Origin: DATFGK01 sp046712825
GTDB taxonomy: Bacteria > Actinomycetota > AC-67
Reading direction: 5' to 3'
DNA: 15,304 bases
NCBI GenBank assembly: GCA_046712825.1
Contig: JBKKCR010000263.1
Coordinates: 1-15,304, forward strand
Shown here: positions 7,161-13,603 of the stretch, in pieces
How positions within the stretch are numbered: the stretch's first letter is position 1
How the letters are laid out: each line of letters starts with the position of its first letter
Notes under the pieces: model-generated
Databases searched by the model: none
What the model saw: only the letters and a program-made list of their open reading frames with translations
Told to the model about the DNA's origin: nothing
Program-made: the position numbers and the translations under genes

Positions 7161-8891
7161 CTACATCAGCCCGAGCGGGCCGAGATTGCGGAGGAGCTCG
7201 GAGAGGATCTCGGGGTCGGTCTGGACGTTGATCACCGACGCGACGCCGGAGTCGAACGAGCGCTCCAAGGCCGGCCGCAGCTCTGCGAGCGTCGTCACGT
7301 GCTCGCCGTGGCCGCCGAACGCCTCGGCAAGCTTGTCGTATCGGGAGTCGCCGAGGTCGCTCGCGGTGCGGCGTCCCTTCCCGTACCACGCGTCCTGCTC
7401 GTGGCTGACGTCGCGCCAGCCCGCGTTGTTCGACACGATCGTGATCACGGGGAGACCGTGCCGGACCGCGGTGTCGACCTCCATCGCGCACAGACCGAAC
7501 GAGCCGTCGCCGATCACGCAGAAGACGGGCTCGCCGGGTCGCGCAGCCTTCGCCGCGATCGAGAACGGCAGACCGACGCCGAGCGTCCCGAGCGCGGTCG
7601 TCGTGCTCAAGAAACGTCCCGGCCGCTCCGCGTACCCGTAGGCGAGCATCCACGTGAGCGCGTCCCCGCCGTCGGAGACGAAGGTGACCTCGTCCCCGGC
7701 CACCGATCGCGCGAACGCCGCGACCTCGCGCGCCATCGCACCGGCGTGCACGCGCTCACCCGTGTGGGCGTCGACCTGCGCGTCCCACGTCGCTCGCGCG
7801 TACGCGGTCAGGTCCTTCGCCTGTTGGAGCCACGTCTCACGACCCGGCGCAGACTTCTGCCAGGCGTCGGTGAGCTCGGTCACGACCCGGGTCGCGTCTC
7901 CGACCAACGCGACGTCGGGCCGGCGGTTGCCGCCGATCCGGTCGCCGGAGATGTCGACCTGTATGACCGTCTGCCCCGTCGGAGCGAACAGTGGTGCGCC
8001 GCCGTACATCACGTTCGCGTTGAACGCGCTGCCGAGCACAAGAACGACGTCGGCGCCCGGCACCGCGATCCCCGAGTGAACCATCGAGCCGAGGCACCAC
8101 GGATGCGAGTCGGGGACCAGACCGCGCGAAGAGCTCGTCGTTACGACCGGGATCTGCGCGCGTTCGGCGAAACGCGCGAGCGCCTCGCCTGCCCCAGACC
8201 AGAACGCGCCGCCGCCTGCGAGCACGAGCGGGCGCTCCGCGCGTTGCAGCGCGTCGAGCGCGCGATCCAGATCTCGCGGGTCGGGCGAGGGCACCGGTGG
8301 AACCGCGGGGAATCCCCCGCCCACATCCATCGTTACGGCCGCTGCGCTCGCCATGAAGATGTCCTGGGGGATCTCGAGGTATACGGGGCCCGGCGTGCCG
8401 TTGCGCGACCGCGCGAGCGCCTCGGCGATGTAGCGCGGGATCCGTTCGGTCTGGTGGCACGCCTCCGCCCATTTCGCGATCGGAGCGACCATCGCGCGCT
8501 GGTCGACGTCCATCACGGCGCCTCGGCCGCGCTGCTGTAGTCCCGTGCGTCCCGCGAAGAGGAGGAGCGGCACGTTCCACGCCGCAGCGTCGACGAAGCC
8601 GGTGAGCGAGTTGGCGAAGCCTGGGCCCGCGGTCACCGCCGCCACCCCGGTCCGGCGCGTGGCGAGCGCCCACCCCTCCGCCGCAAGCGTCGCGGCGCCC
8701 TCGTGCCGGGTGTCGATCACGCGGATGCCGACGTCGAGGCAGCCGTCGAGCAAGCCGAGGATGTGGCCGCCGCAAAGGGCGAAGATCGTGTCCACGCCCG
8801 CGTCCTTGAACGCCTGCGCCATGAGCAGGCCGCCGTGCTTCCCGCCTTCCGATGCGGCGGGCTGGGTGAAGCCGGGGACGAACTCGGGCAT
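7161..8891 (-). CDS. ThDP-dependent decarboxylase/lyase, acetolactate synthase-like (576 aa)
   Basis: This is a full-length three-domain thiamin-diphosphate enzyme. The activating glutamate is Glu64 (TRHEGAA). The central domain follows (about 200-340), and the cofactor-binding motif is GDG (461-463) paired with NN (488-489), about 25 residues apart. The family includes acetolactate synthase, oxalyl-CoA decarboxylase, 2-hydroxyacyl-CoA lyase and benzoylformate decarboxylase. Sitting with an acyl-CoA dehydrogenase, a 2-hydroxyacyl-CoA lyase-type reaction is attractive, but no residue proves it and a biosynthetic acetolactate synthase cannot be excluded. No small regulatory-subunit gene lies beside it. 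The ATG at 8891 has no ribosome site and is probably leaderless. It is first in the operon. Confidence 0.9.
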   Translation of the reverse strand: MPEFVPGFTQPAASEGGKHGGLLMAQAFKDAGVDTIFALCGGHILGLLDGCLDVGIRVIDTRHEGAATLAAEGWALATRRTGVAAVTAGPGFANSLTGFVDAAAWNVPLLLFAGRTGLQQRGRGAVMDVDQRAMVAPIAKWAEACHQTERIPRYIAEALARSRNGTPGPVYLEIPQDIFMASAAAVTMDVGGGFPAVPPVPSPDPRDLDRALDALQRAERPLVLAGGGAFWSGAGEALARFAERAQIPVVTTSSSRGLVPDSHPWCLGSMVHSGIAVPGADVVLVLGSAFNANVMYGGAPLFAPTGQTVIQVDISGDRIGGNRRPDVALVGDATRVVTELTDAWQKSAPGRETWLQQAKDLTAYARATWDAQVDAHTGERVHAGAMAREVAAFARSVAGDEVTFVSDGGDALTWMLAYGYAERPGRFLSTTTALGTLGVGLPFSIAAKAARPGEPVFCVIGDGSFGLCAMEVDTAVRHGLPVITIVSNNAGWRDVSHEQDAWYGKGRRTASDLGDSRYDKLAEAFGGHGEHVTTLAELRPALERSFDSGVASVINVQTDPEILSELLRNLGPLGLM

Positions 8892-8914
8892 GCGAGAACG
8901 GTAGCATCAGCCCG
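8892..8914. promoter_or_regulatory. 23-base divergent gap with back-to-back leaderless -10 boxes
   Basis: On the plus strand TAGCAT (8902-8907) lies seven bases before ATG 8915. On the minus strand TACCGT (8898-8903) lies six bases before ATG 8891. Both fit the actinobacterial leaderless pattern TANNNT-N6/7-ATG, and neither gene has a Shine-Dalgarno sequence. The -35 regions would lie within the opposite gene. Confidence 0.5.
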
Positions 8915-9544
8915 ATGCCGGACGCCCTGACGGTCTACTTCGACTTCACCTGCGGCTACTCGTACCGGGCGATGCACTGGCTCGACTTGATCCCGGACCT
9001 GAAGGTCGAGTGGCGGACGTTCTCCCTGAAAGAAGTGAACCGCGAACCGGGGGAGTCCTGGCTCGAGGCTACGTCGCCGCCGAGCATCTCCGTCTTCGCT
9101 CAGGCGCTTGCGCACGCCGCTCGGGCCGGCGATTACGACCGTTACCACCACGCCGTGTTCGAGGCGATGCAGGGCGAGCACCGACGCCTCTCAGAGGAAG
9201 AATTCCTCGAGATCGCGGCCGACGCCGGAGCCGACGTGGACTCTTTCAACCGAGACCGCGGCGCGTGGGTCGCGCGGGTTGGGGCCGAGCACTATGACGC
9301 GGTCGAGCGGCTGGGGGCTTACGGGACGCCGACCGTCCTGCTAGAGGGCGCGGCCGCGTACGTGCGGCTCTCAGAGGTCCCCAGCACCGAAGCCGATGCG
9401 CGGACCATCGTCGACGGTCTCCGCGGCCTCGCTTCTTCGACGGCGAACCTGGTCGAGGTCTTCCGGCCCGAGGGCCCACGGCCGACGCCCATATCGCCGT
9501 CGCCGCCGGAGAAGCTCAATAGAAGTACTGGTCATAGGGGATAG
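8915..9544 (+). CDS. DsbA/2-hydroxychromene-2-carboxylate isomerase-type thioredoxin-fold protein (209 aa)
   Basis: The first strand leads into DFTCGYSYRAMHWLD (10-24), matching the DsbA-like thioredoxin superfamily in which the redox site sits after a first beta-strand. A helical insert follows (about 60-125), and YGTPTVLLEG (from 136) contains the cis-proline (Pro139). Only one cysteine, Cys13, is present at the active site (CGYS rather than CxxC), so it cannot form the usual disulfide. It may act through a low-molecular-weight thiol such as mycothiol, or as an isomerase. The last 25 residues are Pro/Ser-rich and probably disordered. No signal peptide is seen, so it is cytoplasmic. It is divergent from the ThDP operon. 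Confidence 0.85.
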   Translation: MPDALTVYFDFTCGYSYRAMHWLDLIPDLKVEWRTFSLKEVNREPGESWLEATSPPSISVFAQALAHAARAGDYDRYHHAVFEAMQGEHRRLSEEEFLEIAADAGADVDSFNRDRGAWVARVGAEHYDAVERLGAYGTPTVLLEGAAAYVRLSEVPSTEADARTIVDGLRGLASSTANLVEVFRPEGPRPTPISPSPPEKLNRSTGHRG

Positions 9545-9554
9545 CGACCCCTAT
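9534..9554 (+). terminator. Hairpin overlapping the stop of the DsbA-like gene
   Basis: ATAGGGG (9534-9540) and CCCCTAT (9548-9554) are perfect reverse complements with a 7-base loop that holds the TAG stop codon. A weak pyrimidine stretch follows. It may end transcription ahead of the tRNA gene. Confidence 0.45.
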
Positions 9555-9578
9555 CTTCGTTGTACACTGTCCTCCCAC

Positions 9579-9653
9579 GCCCCCGTAGAGCAGCATGGAG
9601 TGCTCGCCACCCTGTCAAGGTGGAGGTCGCCGGATCGAGGCCGGTCGGGGGCG
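9579..9653 (+). tRNA. tRNA-Asp (GTC), slightly atypical
   Basis: A complete cloverleaf can be drawn. The acceptor stem is GCCCCCG/CGGGGGC, the D stem GAGC/GCTC, the anticodon stem CCACC/GGTGG with loop CTGTCAA (anticodon GTC), and the T stem GCCGG/CCGGT with a 7-base loop. The discriminator is G, as expected for Asp. CCA is not encoded. Two conserved positions deviate: the T-loop begins ATCGA instead of TTCGA, and the base before the second D-stem strand is T rather than A. A TACACT box (9563-9568) is a candidate -10. Confidence 0.85.
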
Positions 9654-9658
9654 CCCAC

Positions 9659-9693
9659 ATGACAATCAGCCGCTCCCAGCGGTTGATTGTCGT
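9659..9693. repeat. Strong hairpin just after tRNA-Asp
   Basis: GACAATCA-G-CCGCT (9661-9674) pairs with AGCGG-T-TGATTGTC (9678-9691) around a CCC loop, with a single G-T pair. It begins six bases after the tRNA and lies in an AT-richer patch. A TTTT run at 9701-9704 is nine bases after the pairing ends, rather far for a standard terminator, although tRNA transcript termination is the simplest role. Confidence 0.6.
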
Positions 9694-9703
9694 ATGAGAG
9701 TTT

Positions 9704-9715
9704 TACTCTGGTCCC
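9704..9715 (+). promoter_or_regulatory. Leaderless-type -10 box of the HNH gene
   Basis: TACTCT (9704-9709) lies six bases before ATG 9716, the spacing expected if transcription starts at the A of the start codon. There is no Shine-Dalgarno sequence. TTGATT (9683-9688) is a possible but closely spaced -35. Confidence 0.45.
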
Positions 9716-10441
9716 ATGCAGTGCGAGTACTGCTCCAGCAAGCTCGATGCCGCTCAGAAACGATGGTGCAGCAAACGCTGCAACGACCTCTTCCGCGCCA
9801 AGGTGCCGACTCGGCCGCTCGAATGCCCAGGATGCATGCGAACAGTCTTGGTTCCTGCCGGCCGACATCCGGGGCGCAAGTACTGCACAAGATCGTGCGC
9901 CACGGCTACCTACAACAGGCTTCACCTGCGTGGGGCGCGGAACGGTCGCTGGCGCGGCGGACGCGTCCTGAACTACGGACCCGGATGGAAGAGCACCAAG
10001 GTCAAGGTTCGAGAGCGAGATCGCGATTGTAGGAATTGTGGAAAGTCGCCGGCGGAGAACGGCCGGGCCTTGGACGTTCATCACATCCAACCATTTCGCT
10101 TCTCGGGCGACCATTCACTGGATAATCTCGTCGCTCTCTGCCGCTCGTGCCACATGCGAGCGGACGATCACGGTCGCCGCGGCTCGGCACTCTTCCTCGC
10201 AGAGGCCGGCTACCGACCGACCATCACCAAGCGGGAGCTTCGCCGTCATGCCGCCGCCGAGCGCGCCGCCCAACGAGCCGTGGAACGCCGTGAGGCCCGC
10301 GCTCACGCGCTTGAGCTCGCGGAGCTCGGTCTCTCTCCGTCGCATCGCGAGAGCGGTCGGCGTGTCCCATCAGACCATCGCGAACTGGCTCCCAGCCCGC
10401 CAAGACCGCCTGGTATCCTGACTTCCCGCCCGCCCAGGTAG
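9716..10441 (+). CDS. HNH endonuclease with N-terminal zinc ribbons; C-terminus frameshifted
   Basis: Two short zinc-finger-like modules open the protein (Cys3/6/18/22 and Cys37/40/57/61). A basic linker with NGRWRGG (76-82) follows, a motif typical of phage and intron HNH proteins. The HNH nuclease spans about 103-150: zinc cysteines 105, 108, 142 and 145, catalytic His122-His123, Asn137 and His146. It would cut DNA with a metal ion. After about residue 207 the frame degenerates into a Pro/Arg/Ser-rich tail that runs ten bases into tRNA-Phe. One frame over, the same DNA encodes LRRIARAVGVSHQTIANWL, a good helix-turn-helix ending at TGA 10421, before the tRNA. The ancestral protein therefore probably ended there. 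The gene lies between two tRNAs and could be a mobile or homing-type element. Confidence 0.85.
   Translation: MQCEYCSSKLDAAQKRWCSKRCNDLFRAKVPTRPLECPGCMRTVLVPAGRHPGRKYCTRSCATATYNRLHLRGARNGRWRGGRVLNYGPGWKSTKVKVRERDRDCRNCGKSPAENGRALDVHHIQPFRFSGDHSLDNLVALCRSCHMRADDHGRRGSALFLAEAGYRPTITKRELRRHAAAERAAQRAVERREARAHALELAELGLSPSHRESGRRVPSDHRELAPSPPRPPGILTSRPPR
10330..10338 (+). other. TC-repeat at the probable frameshift site of the HNH gene
   Basis: GG(TC)4C spans 10328-10338. Adding one TC unit joins the upstream HNH frame (…AELGLS) directly to the downstream LRRIARAVGVS frame and gives a textbook helix-turn-helix. Loss of one repeat unit by slippage explains the broken frame. A sequencing or assembly error, or a +1 ribosomal shift, are alternatives. 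Confidence 0.6.
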
Positions 10442-10504
10442 CTCAGTTGGCAGAGCACGGGTCTGAAGAACCCGGTGTCGCTGGTTCGATTCCGGCCCTG
10501 GGCA
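10432..10504 (+). tRNA. tRNA-Phe (GAA)
   Basis: This is a clean cloverleaf. The acceptor is GCCCAGG/CCTGGGC, the D stem GCTC/GAGC with loop AGTTGGCA, the anticodon stem CGGGT/ACCCG with loop CTGAAGA (anticodon GAA), and the T stem GCTGG/CCGGC with loop TTCGATT. The discriminator is A, and CCA is not encoded. TATCCT (10414-10419) is a possible -10 box. Confidence 0.95.
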
Positions 10505-10559
10505 CCCTCGGTCACCTTTCACCGCAGGAATCGCCGCGCTGACGCCGAAGTCACCTCCC

Positions 10560-12116
10560 ATGCGCCGGACCCTCTGTCTCGTCGTCATCGCCTTGATCGC
10601 GATGGCTTCGCTCGGCGCCGAGGCCGAGCCCGACTGCATCTGGGAGCAGTACGGGAACGACGCGGGCCATTCCTTCGCTCAGTCGTTCGACTGTTCCTCG
10701 ATCACTCCCCTGAGCCTCGCCACCATGATCCCCAAGTGGTACGTACAGACCGGGTCGCCGGTGACCGCCTCGCCCGCCGTGGCCGACGGGACCGTCTACG
10801 TCGGCGCAAACGACGGCACGTTCTACGCCATCGACGCGGCCAACGGCGCGGTGCGCTGGACGTACGAGGTCGACGACACGAACCAGATCTACACCGGCTT
10901 GGTCTCCTCCGCCGCTGCACCAGAGATCGACGGGCAGCGCGTGGTGCTCTTCGGCCGCGGCGGAACCCTCTACATGCTCGACGGCGAGAGCGGAAGCGTG
11001 CTTGCGCGTGCGTGTGTGGATCCGCGGGCGGAGACCGAGACGCGCTGCGCGGGCTCGGACAGCAACATCCAGATCGAGTCTTCCCCGGCGTTCGTCTGGG
11101 TCGACGGCGAGCCCTGGGTCGTCGTCGGGATGGACGTGCACAACAACCCGGGTGTCGGCCGAACCGGCGTGATCGCGCTCCGGATCGGCCACGAAGCCGA
11201 TACCTGGTCGCTCGAGCCGCTGTGGAAGTTCGACCCCGAGAACCTTCAGACGTACACCGGGCCCGACATGCTCACCACCGGCCACGGCACCGGCGACGGG
11301 TGCGGCGGAGTCTGGTCATCTCCGGCGGTCGACGTCGACGGAGACATGGTCTTCTTCGGCACCGGCAGCTGCTCGGTCGGCGACGGGACCAACGGTCCGT
11401 GGAGCGGCGAGTCGCTTTTCGGCGTCAGACTACGGAGCGGGGCGTTCGAGTGGCAGTACAACCCGCGGATAGACCGCGGGGAGTCGACCCGGCTGGACGA
11501 CGACTTCGGCGCGAGTGCCAATCTGCTGCCGGAGGGGCGCGTCGGCGCGGGCAGCAAGGACGGCTGGTACTACGGCCTCAAGCGGGACCGAGCCGATGGC
11601 AGCGAGCTGGGGGCCGACGAGTGGGCCTCGCACGCGGGTCAGGCCGGCCACGCAGGCAAGGGCTTCGCCATAGGCGGGATGATCGGCACCGCGGCGGTCG
11701 GCGAATGGTTCGACGAGCCGGCGATCTTCGCGACGACCGCCATCTCGACACCGCTGAACGAGGACAGCAACGGCCTCGACACGACGCTACTCGAGGACCC
11801 CGGCCGCTTGTTCTCGCTCCACGCGATCAGCGCCATCGACGGACGGGTCCTCTGGCGCTCACCGCTGTCGCGCCAGTCCTACGGCGCACCTACCTACGCG
11901 CGCGGACTGGTGTTCGTCCCGTCCACGGTCGGCTTCGGCGTGTACGTGTTCAGCGCGGACTCGGGGCTGTTGCTCCGGGTACTCCCGCTCAACGGGGCGC
12001 CGGCGTCCGCCCCCGCGATCCTCGGCGACTCGATCTACGTCGGCACCGGGACGACGCAAGAAGGCATCCCGATCCAGTCGCTGAGCGGGATCTGGGCCTT
12101 CCACACCTTGCTCTAG
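10560..12116 (+). CDS. Secreted PQQ-type beta-propeller protein (518 aa)
   Basis: The N-terminus is a signal peptide (two Arg, hydrophobic core 5-19, likely cleavage after AEA at 20-22). The mature protein has repeated blades of the PQQ-enzyme/BamB type, such as SPAVADGTVYVGANDGTFYAI, SSPAVDVDGDMVFFGTGS and SAPAILGDSIYVGTGT. The WEQYGNDAGHS opening, SSITPLSLATM, and a GHGTGDGCGGVWSSPAVD segment resemble polyvinyl-alcohol dehydrogenase-like proteins, which are periplasmic or secreted quinoprotein alcohol oxidases. No cytochrome CxxCH motif is present. Whether it binds PQQ or is only a structural propeller cannot be decided here. ATG 10560 places the signal peptide properly, but no ribosome site is visible. 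The isochorismatase-fold gene follows 19 bases downstream. Confidence 0.85.
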   Translation: MRRTLCLVVIALIAMASLGAEAEPDCIWEQYGNDAGHSFAQSFDCSSITPLSLATMIPKWYVQTGSPVTASPAVADGTVYVGANDGTFYAIDAANGAVRWTYEVDDTNQIYTGLVSSAAAPEIDGQRVVLFGRGGTLYMLDGESGSVLARACVDPRAETETRCAGSDSNIQIESSPAFVWVDGEPWVVVGMDVHNNPGVGRTGVIALRIGHEADTWSLEPLWKFDPENLQTYTGPDMLTTGHGTGDGCGGVWSSPAVDVDGDMVFFGTGSCSVGDGTNGPWSGESLFGVRLRSGAFEWQYNPRIDRGESTRLDDDFGASANLLPEGRVGAGSKDGWYYGLKRDRADGSELGADEWASHAGQAGHAGKGFAIGGMIGTAAVGEWFDEPAIFATTAISTPLNEDSNGLDTTLLEDPGRLFSLHAISAIDGRVLWRSPLSRQSYGAPTYARGLVFVPSTVGFGVYVFSADSGLLLRVLPLNGAPASAPAILGDSIYVGTGTTQEGIPIQSLSGIWAFHTLL

Positions 12117-12135
12117 GCGCAGCACTCGCTCCTCG

Positions 12136-12720
12136 ATGAACGTCGCCGTCGTCACGAACGAATGCCAGCGCGGGGCGATCGGCGACCACGCGCTATGGCC
12201 GGCCCTCGTTCATTCGGCGAAACCGATGGTGGTGGCGCTGGCCCGCCTGCTCGGTGTCGCACGTGAACGAGGCGTCCCCGTCATCCACTGTGTGGCGGTG
12301 CGTCGCGCCGACCTCCGCGGTGCCAACACCAACGCACCCCTCTTCGAGGTGGCCAACCGCTCCGGCGGGCTACGCGCCGGTACGCCAGCCGTCGAACTTA
12401 TGCCCGAGCTAGGCCCCGCCGCGACCGACCTCGTCCTTCCGAAGACGCACGGCGTGGCGTCGCTCGGATCGACCGGAGCCGACGCGGTCCTGCGAAACCT
12501 CGGCGTCGACGAAATCGTCCTCGCCGGTGTCTCGGTCAACGTCGCGATCCAGGCGCTCGCGTTCGAGGCAGTCAACCGCGGCTACCGGGTGACGATCCCG
12601 CGCGATGCCGTCGCCGGCGTGCCTCCTTCATACGCCGAGGAGGTGATGGAAAGATCGTTATCCCTCGTCGCCACGCTCACGACCGTCGACGAGCTGGCCT
12701 ATCGATGGGCGGCGCGATGA
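12136..12720 (+). CDS. Isochorismatase-fold (cysteine hydrolase family) protein without the catalytic Cys (194 aa)
   Basis: The Rossmann-like fold and family landmarks are clear: strand VAVVTNECQRG (3-13), GVPVIHCVAVRR, LVLPKTHG with the conserved Lys103, GADAVLRNLGVDEIVLAGVSVNVAIQAL, and a GYRVTIPRDAVAG end block. The usual Asp of DxQ is Glu9 (ECQ). The nucleophilic Cys of GVxTDxCV is replaced by Ala137 (GVSVNVAI). True isochorismatases also lack this cysteine, so activity on an ether or a non-amide bond remains possible. An actinobacterial subgroup with NECQRG seems to exist (recalled). It probably shares a transcript with the propeller gene. It is convergent with the small membrane protein gene. 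Confidence 0.85.
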   Translation: MNVAVVTNECQRGAIGDHALWPALVHSAKPMVVALARLLGVARERGVPVIHCVAVRRADLRGANTNAPLFEVANRSGGLRAGTPAVELMPELGPAATDLVLPKTHGVASLGSTGADAVLRNLGVDEIVLAGVSVNVAIQALAFEAVNRGYRVTIPRDAVAGVPPSYAEEVMERSLSLVATLTTVDELAYRWAAR

Positions 12721-12755
12721 TCGGAGAGTCCTGACGAATCGGCCCTGCCGAGGGG

Positions 12756-12917
12756 TCACATCTTTCGCCGTCCGGCCGGCAGCTCGCCTACGAGGAATGA
12801 CGCCGCGAAGCACGCGAGGCCGACGTAGAGCAGATTCACGTCGCCCAGGTCCGCGCCGAAGGCGCCGATGACGAACAAGATCACGGCCGCGATGAGCAGG
12901 ATCGCTCGGATGCCCAT
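12756..12917 (-). CDS. Small two-helix membrane protein (53 aa)
   Basis: ATG 12917 is preferred over an upstream in-frame ATG at 12971, because a strong ribosome site (GGGAGGG, 12922-12928) precedes it and the protein then starts directly at its first membrane helix. Helix 1 is about residues 4-20 (RAILLIAAVILFVIGAFG) and helix 2 about 27-43 (LYVGLACFAASFLVG), joined by an acidic ADLGDVN loop and ending in a basic GRRKM tail. Similar two-helix small proteins are common and uncharacterised in actinobacteria. It is divergent from the TetR gene at 13016 across a 98-base gap. Confidence 0.8.
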   Translation of the reverse strand: MGIRAILLIAAVILFVIGAFGADLGDVNLLYVGLACFAASFLVGELPAGRRKM

Positions 12918-12921
12918 GTGT

Positions 12922-12928
12922 CCCTCCC
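12922..12928 (-). promoter_or_regulatory. Ribosome binding site that fixes the start of the small membrane protein
   Basis: GGGAGGG on the minus strand, four bases from the G-run to the ATG at 12917, favours that start over the one at 12971. Confidence 0.7.
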
Positions 12929-12977
12929 TCGGAAGTGTGCGTCCTTCTTCCCCATCCATGGCGCCGGCCATGCCGGA

Positions 12978-13023
12978 TTGCGCGGTCCCATCTTGCTGAG
13001 CTAGTGTCTGGACACATGTCCAG
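12978..13023 (+). promoter_or_regulatory. Promoter and palindromic operator over the TetR start codon
   Basis: TTGCGC (12978-12983) and TAGTGT (13002-13007) form a plausible -35/-10 pair with an 18-base spacer, placing the transcription start within a base or two of the ATG at 13016. CTGGACA (13008-13014) and TGTCCAG (13017-13023) are perfect inverted repeats two bases apart, and a further TGTC half-site precedes them (13005-13008). A repressor bound here would cover the start of transcription and the start codon; self-repression by this TetR is likely. Confidence 0.55.
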
Positions 13024-13603
13024 CCAGCCAGCCGAAGCGATCGAGGCTCCCCGACGGCTCCTCACCGAGCGGCAAGCCGTGGCCGTCCGGGCGTTGACCG
13101 AGGCCGCCATCGGCGAGATCCGGGCTCGCGGCTACGACGGGCTCACCGTCCGCAACGTCGCCGCGCGAGCCGGGGTTGCCCCCGCCACCGCGTACACCTA
13201 CTTCGCTTCCAAGGACCACCTGATCGCGGAGGTCTTCTGGCGGCGGATCCGCGCGCTGCCGGATCCGCGCATCGACAGGCGCCGCGCGGCCTCGATCCGC
13301 GTGAAAGCCGCGCTCAAAGACCTCACCGCCCTCCTCGCGAGCGAGCCGGAGCTCGCCGCGGCAAGCACCACGGCGATGCTCGCGCCCGACCCCGACGTGA
13401 AGCACATCCGCGACCGGGTGGGTGCCGCGATCCGCCGGCGGCTCGAGACGGCACTCGGCGACGACGACGGCGAGCCCATCCTCATGGCGCTCGAGCTCGC
13501 CGTCGCCGGGGCGATGATCCGCGCCGGGATGGGACACCTCGCGTACGCGGAGCTTCCCGAGCGCATCGCGGACGTCACCGGCCTGCTCCTGAAGGGACGC
13601 TGA
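13016..13603 (+). CDS. TetR-family regulator of the P450 operon (195 aa)
   Basis: The DNA-binding domain has TEAAIGEIRARGYDGL (28-43) and the helix-turn-helix TVRNVAARAGVAPATAYTYF (44-63), followed by SKDHLIAEVF. The ligand domain is helical and unassigned. The open frame extends upstream to 12935, but ATG 13016 is the likely start: the -10 box and operator lie directly before it and the N-terminus has the usual length. The stop TGA (13601-13603) overlaps the ATG of the P450 gene by one base, so the genes are co-translated. Mycobacterium tuberculosis has a regulator-like gene (Rv0767c) in the same position beside cyp123 and cyp51 (recalled), which suggests that this protein controls a sterol or lipid oxidation operon. 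Confidence 0.9.
   Translation: MSSQPAEAIEAPRRLLTERQAVAVRALTEAAIGEIRARGYDGLTVRNVAARAGVAPATAYTYFASKDHLIAEVFWRRIRALPDPRIDRRRAASIRVKAALKDLTALLASEPELAAASTTAMLAPDPDVKHIRDRVGAAIRRRLETALGDDDGEPILMALELAVAGAMIRAGMGHLAYAELPERIADVTGLLLKGR

Noticed and set aside
7299..8540. A 413-codon plus-strand open frame
   Set aside because: It is antisense to the ThDP enzyme, which has its full cofactor motifs. The composition is typical of a shadow frame.
9659..9693. The hairpin after tRNA-Asp as an insertion-sequence end
   Set aside because: No second copy, transposase or flanking direct repeat was seen. A terminator or local regulatory hairpin is simpler.
10038..10421. The frame ending in the helix-turn-helix as an independent gene
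   Set aside because: Its first two thirds are meaningless and antiparallel to the HNH coding frame. Only the last 35 or so residues are protein-like, so it is the displaced end of the HNH gene.
10475..12139. A 554-codon plus-strand open frame
   Set aside because: It is an Arg-rich shift of the beta-propeller gene, starting inside tRNA-Phe. The 10560-12116 frame has a signal peptide and propeller repeats.
12957..12972. Inverted repeat CATGGC-GCCG-GCCATG between the small membrane protein and TetR genes
   Set aside because: It is short and of a GC composition in which such repeats arise often. It does not align with a recognisable promoter box, so no function is claimed.
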